DNA from: Coenobita brevimanus | Lineage: Eukaryota; Arthropoda; Malacostraca; Decapoda; Coenobitidae | NCBI GenBank assembly: GCA_032717465.1 | Contig: CM064670.1 | Span: 14,042,431-14,106,430 of the forward strand | DNA length: 64,000 nt | Reading direction: 5' to 3' | Shown here: positions 12,089 through 24,111 of the stretch, piece by piece | Position numbering within the stretch: the first letter of the stretch is position 1 | How the letters are laid out: the number at the start of each line of letters is the position of its first letter | The notes under the pieces: generated by a model | What the model was told of the DNA's origin: nothing | Databases searched by the model: none | The model's input: only the letters and a program-made list of their open reading frames with translations | Translations under genes and position numbers: made by a program

Positions 12089-13366
12089 TGAAATACCCAC
12101 CCCCATGAGGAGATCACAGGGAGGCGCGTGGATGGGATGACGAAATATCCACCCCAGGGAGAGACCACAGGGAGGCGCGCAAAGGGCCCATGCTGGACAG
12201 GCCTATGTCCCCCGCCACCATGCTCCCCTCTTCACCTCAACAAGAGCCAGCAAGAAGTACGCCACCCCACCACACTACTCTCCAGCTGGACCAGTACTCA
12301 CATGAATCAGGGTGGGATTTGTGCTCTCACAGTCCCCAGTAGGACCGTGGCAACTTCCAATGTACCTGCCGAGGAGGGAACTTTCACCGTACTTCCCTCA
12401 CCTGCAGGGCCCAAGCAGGACCACAACGATGCCCATCGTGCTCATCGGGGAGGGAACGTCCACCGTACTTCCCTCACCTGCAGGACCCACTGGGAGCAGA
12501 ACAGCGGCAATGCCCACCGTGCATGCCGGGGAGGGAAAGTTCACCGTACTTCCCTCGTCTGCAGCCCACCACCAGGAGCAGGACTGCGGCAACGCCCACC
12601 GTGCTTGCCAGGGAAGGAACGTCCACCATACTTCCCTTGTCTGCAGCCCCACCAGGAGCAGGACCGCAGGAACGCCCACCGTGCTTACCAGGGAAGGAAC
12701 ATCCACCATACTTCCCTCACCTGCCGTCCCAGGGACTAGTGGAACTGCAGCAGCACCCACCGTGCCCATCAGGGAGGGAACGTCCACCGTACTTCCCTCA
12801 TCTGCTACCCCTGTGGCGCCCTTCAAGGGAAGCATCCCTTGCTTGCCTCACTCCTCCAGAGGCTGAATGGGACGCCCCTCTCGCTCCCCCCATACCCCTA
12901 GGGGCGGAGCTTGCTCCCCAGCAGGGTCCCTGTTGGAGAGTATCTGGAGTGGCCCCATCATGAGCCTGGGAGTGTGCTCACTACAGCCGGCGACCCCACA
13001 TTACCAGCCACTGCTGGACCCCTGAGGATGAGACGCTGCAACGAGTCCCTGATGGCCTCTCGACACCGGCTGCCACACAAACCGAGGACCCACCAGAGAG
13101 GAGCCTTCCTCAACACTGCCCCGCAGCACAAGCCAGACGATCCATCACGCGATCAGGGACCTGCACATCTCTCGAGAGCACACATTTTATACTGTGTCCT
13201 GCACTTGTATCTTTTGTGGTAATAGACGGTACGTGTAAGACTGGCTAGCCTGTGTTTGAGCCCTGTTCCTTTGGTTGCATGTTCTAGACCCGGTCCTGAA
13301 AAGAACCCAAGTCAGTTACTCGTACTCAGAGGGCAAGGAGTTGAACTCTGAGTACGCAGCATGACA
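12089..13366 (+). repeat. 5' LTR of element B
   Basis: It starts TGAAATACCCACCCCC and ends GCAGCATGACA, directly before CTGGTGGCTAGTGGTGG, the expected primer-binding region. It is 1278 bp against 1652 bp for the 3' LTR. The difference comes from fewer repeat units in the palindrome array and from deletions equivalent to about 26730-26880 and 26990-27090 of the 3' LTR. Confidence 0.9.
12345..12800 (+). repeat. tandem array (~80-bp unit) with GAGGGAA palindrome, 5' LTR of B
   Basis: Six units of roughly 80 bp each contain GAGGGAA, twelve bases, then TTCCCTC, an inverted repeat with 7-bp arms (near 12374, 12452, 12532, 12613, 12695 and 12775; the fourth and fifth have AAGGAA variants). The 3' LTR has about eight or nine units, so copy number varies between LTRs of one element. 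Confidence 0.8.
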
Positions 13367-13433
13367 CTGGTGGCTAGTGGTGGTTCTAGATCCGGTCAGA
13401 GAGAAACAAGGAACGAAAGGGAAAGTTAACAAA

Positions 13434-14192
13434 ATGGCTGCCAAACCACACATACAATTGCCAAAATTCGACCCTGAACAGTGTGACATAGACACATACA
13501 TGTGCATGATCAAATCATTATTAGACATAGGATTCGAGCATGACGGGGAGAAAATTGCAGTAACCCTACCCCACCTAGGAAAAGCAGTCTCCAGCATCAC
13601 TACAGAGATTATCCCTGAGCTGACATGGGCACAGTTCAAACAAATAGTGACCCAAGCGATTACGCCATCACTGGGGAAAGTCGTTGCCTTTTCCTGGCTC
13701 AACGCCCTCACCTACGATGGTAACCTGAATGACACCCTCATCCAGGCCAAGCGACTCGTCACAGCCGCTTACCCGGAGGCCAACGCAGGCATCCGGGAAC
13801 AACACACCTTCAATACCCTACTGAGGATCTGCCCCAGTGCCAGCAGAGAACACTTCACGATCCATGACCCGAAGGAAGACCTCAGTAAGGACATCCAGCT
13901 GGTCAGGCACCTCCTCATTGCCTGCACCACCCCGCAACACATCGGCGCTGTCAGAAGAGTCCCCACTCGCAAATCACCACAGCCCAAACCCGGGACGCCC
14001 TCCAGTAACACTGCTCCTTCAGCACCACCCACCATGCTGAAGGCACTCCCCACAAAGAGGCGCACCACCCCCAAAGAGAACACCAATCTCATCTCCATCA
14101 ACCCTTGGGAGTTCTCCACCTGTAGTCATCAGTGCCCTATCCATGACATACGGGAACAGTTGAAAACTGCCCAGCGTAGATCAACCACCTAG
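13434..14192 (+). CDS. gag: Gag of element B, intact ORF
   Basis: A 252-codon open frame starts at an ATG in a good context (aacaaaATGG) shortly downstream of the 5' LTR. Gag forms the particle that packages the element RNA. Visible features are LPKFDPEQ near the N-terminus, an ITPSLG block, REQHTFNTLL, EHFTIHDP, a Pro/Thr/Lys-rich linker after about residue 190, and near the C-terminus CSHQC with a His three residues on. There is no CCHC knuckle; the same short Cys/His string occurs in element A. Pol follows in another frame. This is the only intact gene of element B. Confidence 0.8.
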   Translation: MAAKPHIQLPKFDPEQCDIDTYMCMIKSLLDIGFEHDGEKIAVTLPHLGKAVSSITTEIIPELTWAQFKQIVTQAITPSLGKVVAFSWLNALTYDGNLNDTLIQAKRLVTAAYPEANAGIREQHTFNTLLRICPSASREHFTIHDPKEDLSKDIQLVRHLLIACTTPQHIGAVRRVPTRKSPQPKPGTPSSNTAPSAPPTMLKALPTKRRTTPKENTNLISINPWEFSTCSHQCPIHDIREQLKTAQRRSTT

Positions 14193-14279
14193 GGGTCCCA
14201 CAAAGTTTCATCCATAGACGATGACTGCACCGAGGATGATGTCCCCACCGCCGACTACTCTGATCCTGGGGAAACAGAG

Positions 14280-17200
14280 CTTCGTGAGGAAGACGCCCTA
14301 CAACAAGCTGGATTTTTAGGACCGTTCCCGCACGTCCTAACGGTGGTGGGGTCCACCTCACAAAATTGCCGCCCCCCAGTCTATGACAAGAGACTGAACG
14401 GGGTGAAAGCGAGGCTACTGATCGATATGGGAGCAGCCAGATCCTGCATTTACCACCATTTCTACTCCCCCCATACCTCGGTTTTTGGTCCACTCCTCCC
14501 CACGTCAGCCCACCTCGTAGATGCGGGGGATGGCCCCCTGCCTATACGTGGGGAAACCCGGGCCCTATGTGCTGACACCCATCAGAATGTGTCTGCCCAG
14601 CACCAATTCATCATCTTCGACTCAACTTTGCCATGCCTACAATGGCTACTTAGGACTGGACCTCCTGCAGAAGTTACACACCAGCATCAATTGCCACAAG
14701 CAGCGCCTTCACTTCCAGAAGTCTCCAGACCCCCCCCCACTCCCAGCCACACTGCATGTGCACACCCACCTCTTCCCCGCCATGTCCTCAAACTTACCCC
14801 CTATGATCCCTAACTCCCCAGCCTCCCCCCACACCACCTTCCCTGCCACCATTGCCTCCACCCTTACTATTCCCCTCCCCAGCATGAGGCCTGGCTCCAC
14901 TTGCACAGGCTCACCAGAACCTCCGTCCTGTTTTCTCCAAACCTACCTTCGGGAACCATCTCCTGCTTACTGTCTCCCACCTTCCTTCCCCCCCCCTACT
15001 TCGGGGCAGTATGCATCACCAACATCACCACCCCCTCACCCTCCCCAAGGGATTAGTGGTCGGTGAGATGGAGGAAGCTGAGCCATGCACCTCACTCCCC
15101 TCTTCCCCCGCCACACTTACCCCTCTGTCTGAGCACCTCCCACCACATCAAGCTGACAGCCTCCGACGCCTCCTCCTGGAGTTTCAAGACTTCTTCTCGT
15201 CAGGACCGGAGGACATCGGCCACACCACATACCTGGCGCACAAGATCCACACCACAGGGCCACCTATTTGCTAACCATCTCAAAGAAAAAACAAACAAAC
15301 AACGGGCTGAAGAAGACCGGCAGGTCCAGGAAATGCTCGATGCTGGCGTCACATCGCCATCCACCAGACCTTGGTCCTCTCCAGTCATCTTGGTTAAAAA
15401 GAAAGACGGCACCATGTGATTCTGTGTGGACAGTCGGCGACTAAACGACGTGCTCACCAAGGATGCCACTCCCCTACCCAGGATAGACGATTTTCTTGAC
15501 TCCCTGTATGGAGCATCCTGGTTCTCCACCATCAACCTCCAGTCGGGATATTGGCAGGTCCCAGTGCACCCAGAAGACAGGAGCAAAACAGCTTTTTCCT
15601 CCAACAACGGGAAATATTATGAGCTCAACATCCTCCCCTTTGAACTATGCTGTGTCCCCGCTACATTCTCCTGGCTAATGGAATCAGTTGTCAGCAGCCT
15701 CACCTGGGAAATATGCCTAGCATACCTCGACGACGTCATCATTTTCAGCCGGACATGGGCCGACCACCTCCAGTGCCTTCAATACGTTTTCACCAGAATC
15801 CGACAGGCAGGGCTCAAGCTCAGGCTGTCGAAATGCGTCCTGGCTGAACGATCCGTCTCCTTCCTGGGACACATCATCTCCCTGACAAGCTGCACGCTAT
15901 CGCAGACCTTCCCCTACCTCACGATGCCCACGAAATCTTTGCCTTCATCAGCCTTATATCCTACTACCGGGGCTTCGTCAAGGGATTCGCCAACATTGCA
16001 AAGCCCCTGCACGACATGACAAGTAAGGACGAACTTTTACTTGGAATGAAGACTGTATTCAAGATTTTCACACCCTTAAGACCAAACTCATCACAGCCCC
16101 AATCGTTGCATTCCCCATACACTGACGTATCCCTGGTGGTGTTTGGTGCCGTCCTTGCCCAAGTCCAAGAGGGACAGGAACACATCAACGCCTGCACCAG
16201 CCGTACCCTCAGTCAGGCAGAGAAGAACTATGCTGTCACCAAACGGGAATGCCTGGGTATCATCTGGGCCTTGGACCATTTCCATGCCTACCTGTCCGGC
16301 ACCCACGTCACCATAATTACGGACCACTAGTCCCTTCAGTGGCTGCGCCAGTCCGAGACCCACAATTCTCAGCTGATCAGGTGGAGAGAAACACTCAATG
16401 AATTCAGCTTTGACATAGCATACCGGCTGGGAAAATTAAATACAAACACCAACGCCTTGTCCAGGCTACCCATCAACGCCATCAGCGCCACCACCAGCCT
16501 CCTACAGCAATGGCAGGACAAAGACCGCCCCAGTTGAATTCCACCCTAAGTTTTTTCCAGACATGGCAACCACCTGTTCACACACACCGGGCATATAGCA
16601 CTCGACCCAGACATCGCCCTTGACACAATGACCCACCTACACTAGGACAACGGCATACATATTAGGACCAAGAAACTACTACAGGTTTTCAACGACACAT
16701 TTTGGACACCAGACCCCTCTAACCTGGCCAAACTAGTCATTCAGGCCTGCTAATTAGGTTTGTGCACTCTGTAAGGATGCCACACGGACACCCAGCCCTT
16801 CAGGAAACATCGCTGCCCATAAGCCATGGCAACTCCTGTCCATCAACGTAGTCAGACCCGTACCACCTAAATCAGGCTACAAATACATCATCACTTTCGT
16901 AGACATATACTCAAAATTTCTGATCGCCTGCCCAGCCAAAGAACACCACGCTGTTGCCGTCGCCGATGCCCTCGTCCGCCACGTGTTCCCCATACTTCGG
17001 CATCCCCCAAGCCCTTCACTCAGACAACGTCCCAGAGTTTACCAGCAAGATATGGAGGGAACTTGCCTCCATCTTCGGATACAAACTCTCCCACTCCTCC
17101 CCATACTGGCCATAGAGTAATGGGATATACAAAAGAAGCCACCGCACCCTACTCAACAAGGTATACGAGCCAGGATAGAAGAGGCACAAAACAGGGACTG

Positions 17201-17452
17201 GCCAGCCCACGTAAAAATCGTGCAGTGGGGGATAAACACCTGTACCCGTGAAGTTGGCATTACCCCTCACGAACGAGTGTTCAGAGAAACACCACTCCTC
17301 CTTCCACTCCGACACCACCTATAACCACCTTCTGCGTCTCCCACGTCTGACCCCCTTCACCACCTCAAGAGCCAACTACATCACCTGTAAAACCATCAAG
17401 ATCTCCAACCTGACACCACCGCACTAGTCCTTACACGCCTGCCGATTCTGTC
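14280..17452 (+). pseudogene. pol: pol of element B, 5' part up to the LINE insertion
   Basis: Protease-like LLIDMGAARS is near 14416-14450 (again DMG, not DTG/DSG). RT blocks include WSSPVILVKKKDG near 15370, stop, DSRRLND, NLQSGYWQVPVHP and the catalytic YLDD at about 15722-15734. RNase H reads YTDVSLV near 16120 and ends at a TAG after ITDH (16328). Integrase pieces follow from about 16740 with HSDNVPEF-like and YWP strings out of frame. Several stops and frameshifts make it non-functional. The C-terminal GPY/F-like module lies beyond the LINE insertion at about 24112-24180 (RFMRPFTI). Confidence 0.85.
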
Positions 17453-18132
17453 TTTTTTTTTTAATGCGAGGAAGAAGGAACCAAAGGCCAGGAGCCCGCA
17501 ATTATTGTTCCTTCCAAGAGAAAATCAAAATACAAGAGAGAGCTAAATTCAAGATCCGATCATTTAGAGATGCCTGGACACACTGCGTTTGAAAGACTGG
17601 AGATCATAGGAAGCAGAGAATACACACAGAGGGAGACAGTTCCAGAGTTGACCCGTTGCATAAATGAAGGACTGGGAGTAACGGTTAACTCTTGCATTAG
17701 AGAGCTAGACAGAAAAGGGATGAGAGTTTATTGATAGACGGGTGCTACACGCCCGTCGTAGAGGTGGAGGAATGCAAGCAGACAGTTCAGAGGAACAGTG
17801 ACCATTGAAATAGCGATAGAAAAGAGATAAAGATGCAACAGTGCGGTGAAGAGACAGAGATTGAAGGACGTCGGCAAGAGGAGGAGAGTTAATGAGACGA
17901 AAAGCATTTGACTCCACCCTATTATGAAGAGCTGAATGTGGGGAGCCTCCCCGCACATGAGAGTTGTACTCTAAACAGGGGCAAATAAAACCCGTGTATA
18001 GAGTCAACAATTATGCAGGGGTAAAGAAGGAATGGAGTTGGCTTAGGACACGTAATCTCTTGGAAGCAGATTTTACATGAGATGTAATATGATCTTTCGA
18101 AGATAAGTCTCGAGTAAATGAAACCCAAAGCA
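17453..18132 (-). mobile_element. older Jockey-type LINE, 3' part
   Basis: On the minus strand this matches the last ~680 bp of the full-length copy next to it: the FTRDLS / HITS region, the C-terminal coding part, 3' UTR and an A-tail (10 T on the plus strand at 17453-17462). It begins where the 5' part at 21449-24111 stops, so the two are one element split by the younger copy. About 15 bp of the family sequence is missing between the halves, so the younger insertion made a small target deletion or the target was already shortened. Confidence 0.85.
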
Positions 18133-21100
18133 TTTTTTTTTTTTTAATGCGAGGAAGAAGGAACCAAAGGCCATGAGCCCGCAGTAACAGTTCCCTCCAA
18201 GAGAAAAACAAAATACAATAGAGAACCAAATTCAAGATCCGATCATTTTGAGATGCCTGGACACACTACGTTTGAAAGACTGGAGATCATAGGCAGCAGG
18301 AAATACAGACAGAGGGAGACAGTTCCAGAGCTGACCTGTTGCATAAATGAAAGACTGGGAGTAACGGTTAACTTTTGCATTAGAGAGTTGGACAGAAAAG
18401 GGATGAGAGTTTGCTGCCAGACAGGTGCTACGCGCCCGTCGTAGAGGTGGAGGAATGCAAGCAGACAGTTCAGAGGAGCAGTGACCATTAAAGTAGCGAT
18501 AGAAAAGAGATAAAGATGCAACAGTGCGGTGAAGAGACAGAGGTTGAAGGGAGTCAGTAAGAGGAGGAGAGTTAATGAGACGAAAAGCCTTTGACTCCAC
18601 CCTATTGAGAAGAGCTGTATGTGGGGAGCCTCCCCACACATGAGAGTTGTACTCCACACAGGGGCAGATAAAACCCCTGTATAGAGTCAACAATTGTGCA
18701 GGGGTAAAGAAAGAGCGGAGTCGGCTTAGGACACGTAATCTCTTGGAAGCAGTTTTTACAAGAGATGTAATATGATCTTTCCAAGATAAGTCCCGAGTAA
18801 ATGAAACCCCAAGCATGTTCAAGGATGATGCAGGATTAAGCTGAATATTATTAAACATTAGTGGGTATACCTGTGGAAGATTTTGTCGGGTTGATAGGTG
18901 TAAGAACTGAGTCTTAGATGCATTAAAGACAACCATATTATTTTTACCCCAGTCAGAGATATGAGCCAAGTCAGACATTAGGTGTGCCATAGCCTCATCC
19001 CTTGTTTCTTGAAGTAACTGCTGAGATGGGCGTTGCGGGAACCGAATGGAAAGGTGTAGGGTGGAGTCATCAGCGTATGAGTGGATAGGGTTAGATGTAC
19101 AGCTTAGAAGATCATTGATGAATAAAAGGAAGAGAGTTGGTGATAGGACAGAGCCCTGAGGAACACCACTGTTGATAGATCTAGGAGAAGAACGATGGCC
19201 GTCTACAACAGCGGCTATAGAACGACCAGAAAGGAAGCTAGCGATGAAGGCACAGATAGAAGGATAGAAACCATAGGAGGGCAGTTTGGAAATTAAAGAT
19301 TTATGCCAGACACGATCGAAAGCCTTTGAGATGTCAAGTGCAATGGCAAAGCTTTCGCCAAAGTCCCGAAAGGAGGATGACCAGGAGTCTGAAAGGTAGG
19401 TGAGAAGATCGCCAGTGGAGCGTCCCTGACGGAACCCATACTGACGATCGGAAAGAAGGTTGTGATAGGAAAGATGCCTTAAAATTTTTCTATTAAGAAT
19501 TGACTCGAAAACTTTTGAAATACAGGACGTTAAAGCAATTGGACGATAGTTGGAGGGTTGGGAGTGGTCACCCTTCTTTGGGACTGGCTGAATGAGAGCA
19601 AACTTCCAGCAAGAAGGAAAGGTACAAGTTGACAGACAAAGGCGAAATAGTTTGCCTAGGCAGGGTGTAAGCACAGAAGCACAGTTCTTGAGAACAACAG
19701 GAGGGACCCCATCAGACCCATATGCCTTGTTAGTACTGAGGCCAGTGATGGCAGAAAATACATCAACTGAAGACATTTTAATGTCAGCCATGAGGAAGTC
19801 AGAGGGGGGAAGTGATGGAGGAACAGCACCGGAATCGTCTAAGGTGAAATTGGAGGAGAAAGTCTGTGTGAAGAGATCTGCTTTATCAGTAGAAGAAATA
19901 GCTACAGAACCATCAGAGTAGAAAAGAGGAGGGAAGGATGATGAGGTAAAGTTGTTAGAAAGATTTTTGGCAAGGTGCCAGAAGGAGCGGGAAGAATTCG
20001 AGTTGGAGAGTTGAGAGCATTTAGTATGGATGAAATTATTTTTAGTAGAGCGAAGAACAGACTTAGCACGATTCCGGGCAGAAACGTAAAGATTTTGTGA
20101 TTCAGGGTTGGGTTGGCTCCGGTACCTTTTGTAGGCCCTCTCCTTGTTGCGGACAGCATTAGAACAAGCATGATTAAACCAAGGCCTTCTTGCGTTTGTC
20201 AGATATGAGAAAGGAATGTATGCTTCCATGCCCGAGAGAATAACCTCCGTCATGCGCAAGGCACACTCAGATGGCTCACGGCCATGGAAGCAATAATCAT
20301 TCCAGGGAAAATCAAAGAAGTACTGCCTGAGGGCCTCCCAGTCCGTGGCTCCAAAATGCCACAGACGACGTTTCCCTGGAGGGTCCACAGGCCGTACCGG
20401 AGTGATAGGACAGGTTAAGGTAATAAGGTTGTGATCGGAGGAGCCCAACGGAGAGAAAAGATTAACAGAGTAAGCAGAAGGATTAGTTGTGAGGAAGAGG
20501 TCAAGTATGTTGGAGCTCTCTCCAAGGTGGTCAGGGATACGGGTAGGGTGCTGTACAAGCTGCTCTAGGTCATTAAGGACAGAAAAGATGTAGGCTTGTT
20601 CACCAGGTGGATCCGTGAAAGGAGAGGAGAGCCAAAGGTGGTGGTGAACATTGAAATCTCCTAGAATGGAGATTTCAGAGAAAGGAGAAATGGACAGAAT
20701 GTGTTCCATCGTAGAAGTAAGATAGTCGAAGAATTTTTGATAGTCAGTAGAATTAGGGGATAAGTAAACAGCACAGATATATTTAGTCAGAGAATGACAG
20801 GAAAGCCGAAGCCAGAGTATGGAGAATTCAGAAGAATCAAGTTCAGGAACACGAGAGGAAGATAAGTCGTTGCGAATGTATACACAACAGCCACCTTTGG
20901 CTTTGAAATGAGTATAGAGAAAGTAGGAGGATACAGAAAAGGGTTTGCTGTCAGTTGCCTCAGACAGCTGAGTCTCCGTTAGAAAAAGAAGGTGAGGTTT
21001 AGAGGAGGAGAGGTGGTGCTCAACAGAGCGAAAGTTAGATGAAAGGCCGCGAATGTTGCAGAAATGAAGAAGAAGAGAGTCAGACAGTGGTTCCAGGCAC

Positions 21101-21448
21101 CTCGAGTCGTCACCGGGAGAGGGGCAGATGGCGGGGACATTTATGGTCCCCCCCCCTGGGGACTCCGAGGCTGGGTGAATTGACGCCATTTTTGGTGAAT
21201 TTTGAATAGGAAGTGTAGTGTGTACTGTGCATGTAGTTTGGTGAAGATAGTTAGAGAAATTTGTACTGGAGAGCATGCTGGCCTACTCTCTGTGTAACTG
21301 AGACACTGAAAAAGTTCAGCAAAGGGGGATGGTCAGGAACTAGTCCTGAGGGCTGATTAAACGGGAGCTCCAGCACTCCCTGTCATCAGCTTTCCATCCA
21401 CCTAGGGAGTACTGCCCTGCTCGACTAGTGCTATAGTCTACTCCTGCC
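18133..21448 (-). mobile_element. full-length Jockey-type non-LTR retrotransposon (young copy)
   Basis: The element runs from a ~170-bp 5' UTR (starting near 21448) through one long ORF to a 3' UTR and an A-tail (13 T on the plus strand at 18133-18145). No separate gag-like ORF1 is present upstream. It is inserted in the same orientation within an older copy of the same family. The intact ORF, complete 5' end and A-tail indicate a recent, possibly competent copy. Confidence 0.88.
18232..21276 (-). CDS. LINE polyprotein: APE endonuclease and reverse transcriptase
   Basis: A 1014-codon intact ORF copies the element by target-primed reverse transcription. The ATG at 21276 lies in AGTAGGCCAGCATGC and is conserved in the older copy (24054). 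The N-terminal half is an APE-type endonuclease: FCNIRGL near residue 72, LFLTETQLS near 97, ILGDFNVHH near 203, and SSDHNLITL near 283. The RT follows: [47 protein letters not shown] and the catalytic YADDSTLH. The C-terminal part has a LINE-typical region with HVWGGSPH. The order and single ORF fit the Jockey/CR1 group; the exact clade would need a tree. Confidence 0.9.
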   Translation of the reverse strand: MLSSTNFSNYLHQTTCTVHTTLPIQNSPKMASIHPASESPGGGTINVPAICPSPGDDSRCLEPLSDSLLLHFCNIRGLSSNFRSVEHHLSSSKPHLLFLTETQLSEATDSKPFSVSSYFLYTHFKAKGGCCVYIRNDLSSSRVPELDSSEFSILWLRLSCHSLTKYICAVYLSPNSTDYQKFFDYLTSTMEHILSISPFSEISILGDFNVHHHLWLSSPFTDPPGEQAYIFSVLNDLEQLVQHPTRIPDHLGESSNILDLFLTTNPSAYSVNLFSPLGSSDHNLITLTCPITPVRPVDPPGKRRLWHFGATDWEALRQYFFDFPWNDYCFHGREPSECALRMTEVILSGMEAYIPFSYLTNARRPWFNHACSNAVRNKERAYKRYRSQPNPESQNLYVSARNRAKSVLRSTKNNFIHTKCSQLSNSNSSRSFWHLAKNLSNNFTSSSFPPLFYSDGSVAISSTDKADLFTQTFSSNFTLDDSGAVPPSLPPSDFLMADIKMSSVDVFSAITGLSTNKAYGSDGVPPVVLKNCASVLTPCLGKLFRLCLSTCTFPSCWKFALIQPVPKKGDHSQPSNYRPIALTSCISKVFESILNRKILRHLSYHNLLSDRQYGFRQGRSTGDLLTYLSDSWSSSFRDFGESFAIALDISKAFDRVWHKSLISKLPSYGFYPSICAFIASFLSGRSIAAVVDGHRSSPRSINSGVPQGSVLSPTLFLLFINDLLSCTSNPIHSYADDSTLHLSIRFPQRPSQQLLQETRDEAMAHLMSDLAHISDWGKNNMVVFNASKTQFLHLSTRQNLPQVYPLMFNNIQLNPASSLNMLGVSFTRDLSWKDHITSLVKTASKRLRVLSRLRSFFTPAQLLTLYRGFICPCVEYNSHVWGGSPHTALLNRVESKAFRLINSPPLTDSLQPLSLHRTVASLSLFYRYFNGHCSSELSACIPPPLRRARSTCLAANSHPFSVQLSNAKVNRYSQSFIYATGQLWNCLPLSVFPAAYDLQSFKRSVSRHLKMIGS

Positions 21449-21465
21449 AAGGATTAAGCTGAGTA

Positions 21466-24054
21466 TTATTGAACATTAGTGGGTATACCTGTGGAAGATA
21501 TTGTCGGGTTGATAGGTGTAAAAACTGTCTTTGATGCATTAAAAATAACCAGATAATTTTTACCCCAGTCAGAGATATGAGCCAAGCCAGACATTAGGTG
21601 TGCCATAGCCTCATCCCTTGTTTGTCGAAGTAACTGCTGAGATGGGCATTGCGGGAACCGAATAGAAAGGTGTAGGGTGGAGTCATCAGCATATGGGTGG
21701 ATAAGGTTAGATGTACAGCTTAGAAGGTCATTGATGAATAAAAGGAAGAGAGTTGGTGATAGGACAGAGCCCTGAGGAACACCACTGTTGATAGATCTAG
21801 GAAAAGAACGATAGCCGTCTACAACAGCGCCTATAGAACGACCAGAAAGGAAGCTAGAGATGAAGGCACAGATAGAAGGACAGAAATCGTAAGAGGGCAG
21901 TTTGGAAATTAAAGATTTATCGACAGAGCCCTGAGGAACACCACTGTTGATAGATCTAGGAAAAGAACGATGGCCGTCTACAACAGCGCCTATAGAACGA
22001 CCAGAAAGGAAGCTAGAGATGAAGGCACAGATAGAAGGACAGAAATCGTAAGAGGGCAGTTTGGAAATTAAAGATTTATGCCAGACTCGATCGAAAACCT
22101 TTAAGATGTCAAGTGCAATGGCAAAGCTTTCGCCAAAGTCCCGAAAGGAGGATGACCAGGAGTCTGAAAGGTAGGTGAGAAGATCGCCAGTGGAGCGTCC
22201 CTGACGGAACCCATAATGACGATCAGAAAGAAGGTTGTGATAGGAAAGATGCTTTAAAATTTTTCTATTAAGAATTGACTTGAAAACTTTTGAGATACAG
22301 GATGTTAAAGTAATTGGACGATAGTTAGAGGGTTGGGAATGGTCACCCTTCTTTGGGACTTGCTGAATGAGAGCAAACTTCCAGCAAGAAGGAAAGGTAC
22401 AAGTTGATAGACAAAGGCGAAAGAGTTTGCCTAGGCAGGGTGTAAGCACAGAAGCACAGTTCTTGAGAACAACAGGAGGGACTCCATCAGGCCCATATGC
22501 TTTATTATTATTGAGGTCTGTGATGGCAGAAAATACATCAGCTGAAGACATTTTAATGTCAGCCATGAGGAAGTCAGAGGGGCGAAGTGATGGAGGAACA
22601 GAACCGGAATCGTCTAAGGTGGAATTGGAGGAGAAAGTCTGAGTGAAGAGATCTGCTTTATCAGTAGAAGAAATAGCTACAGAGCCATCAGAGTAGAAAA
22701 GAGGAGGGAAGGATAATGAGGTAAAGTTTTTAGAAAGGTTTTTGGCTAGGTGCCAGAAGGAGCGGGAAGAATTCGAGTTGGAGAGTTGAGAGCATTTAGT
22801 ATGGATGAAATTATTTTTAGCAGAGCGAAGAACAGACTTAGCACGATTCCGGGCAGAAACGTATAAAAGATGTGATTCAGGGGATTGTTGGCTCTGGTAC
22901 CTTTTATAGGCCCTCTCCTTGTTGTAGACAGCATTAGAACAAGCGTGATTAAACCAAGGCTTTCCTGCATTAGTCAGAGGATATGAGAAAGGAATGTATG
23001 CTTCCATGCCCGAGAGAATAACCTCCGCAATGCACAAGGCACACCCAGATGGCTCCCGGCTATGGAAGCAATAATCATTTCAGGGAAAATCAAAGAAGTA
23101 CCGCCTAAGAGCCTCCCAATCCGCAGCTCCAAAGTGCCACAGACGACTTTTCTTTCGAGGGTCCACAGGCCATACCGGAGTGATAGGACAAGTTAAGGTG
23201 ATAAGGTTGTGATTGGAGGAGCCCAAAGAAGACAAAAAATTAACAGTGTAAGCAAAAGGATTAGTTGTAAGGAAAAAGTCAAGTATGTTGGAGCTCTCTC
23301 CAAGGTGGTCAGGGATACGGATAGGGTGCTGTATAAGCTGCTCTAGGTCATTAAGGACAGAAAAGATGTAGGCTTGTTCACCAGGTGGATCCGTGAAAGG
23401 AGAGGAGAGCCAAAGGTGGTGGTGAACATTGAAATCTCCTAGAATGGAGATTTCAGAGAAAGGAGAAATGGATAGAATGTGTTCCATCGTAGAAGTAAGA
23501 TAGTCAAAGAATTTTTGATAGTCTGTAGAAGTAGGAGATAAGTAAACAGCGCAGATATATTTAGTCAGAGAATGACAGGAAAGCCGAAGCCAGAGTGTGG
23601 AGAATTCAGAAGAATCGGGTTCAGGAACATGAGAGCAAAATAAGTCGTTGCGTATATATACACAACAGCCACCTTTGGCATTGAAATAAGTATAGAGAAA
23701 GTAGGAGGATACAGAAAAGGGTCTCCTGTCAGTTGTCTTAGACAGCTGAGTCTCAGTTAGAAAAAGGTGAGGTTTAGAGAAGGAGAGGTGGTACTCAACA
23801 GAGCGAAAGTTAGTGGAAAGGCCGCGAATGTTGCAGAAATTAAGAAGGGAGTCAGGCAGTGGTTCCAGGCAGCTCGGGTCGTCACCGGGAGAGGGGCGGA
23901 AGGTGGTGACATTTATGGTCTCCCCCCGGGGGACTCCGAGGCCACGTGTTTTGCTGCCATATATATATTTTTTTAATTTTGGAAAAGGAAGTGTGGTGTG
24001 TACTGTGCATGTAGTCTGGTATTGATAGTTAGAGAAACTGGTATTGGAGAGCAT
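21466..24054 (-). pseudogene. broken endonuclease/RT ORF of the older LINE
   Basis: It starts at the same ATG context as the young copy (24054). Endonuclease features are kept ([16 protein letters not shown]). Where the young copy has the Trp after FFDFP, this copy has TGA at about 23077-23079, ending the first segment after 324 codons. The RT segment then stays open from 23037 to the region before the catalytic core end, with YADDSTLH present. Near 21530 a small deletion shifts the frame. A 159-bp in-frame duplication is listed separately. Confidence 0.85.
21763..22080. repeat. 159-bp tandem duplication inside the RT of the older LINE
   Basis: Two near-identical 159-bp units start at 21763 and 21922. 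The unit is 53 codons, so the frame is kept. It repeats the segment from [10 protein letters not shown] to GVPQGS, upstream of the YADD motif. The young copy has one unit. Confidence 0.9.
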
Positions 24055-24111
24055 GCTGGCCTACTCTCTGTGTTACTGAGACACTGAAAAAGGTCAGCAT
24101 AAGGGGATGGT

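Larger units (their letters stand above)
21449..24111 (-). mobile_element. older Jockey-type LINE, 5' part
   Basis: It matches the young copy from its 5' UTR to just before the FTRDLS region, and continues at 17453-18132. The 5' end is shorter than in the young copy by about 110 bp and abuts pol of element B at about 24111. It carries a nonsense codon, a frameshift near its 3' boundary and an in-frame tandem duplication, so it is dead. Confidence 0.87.
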
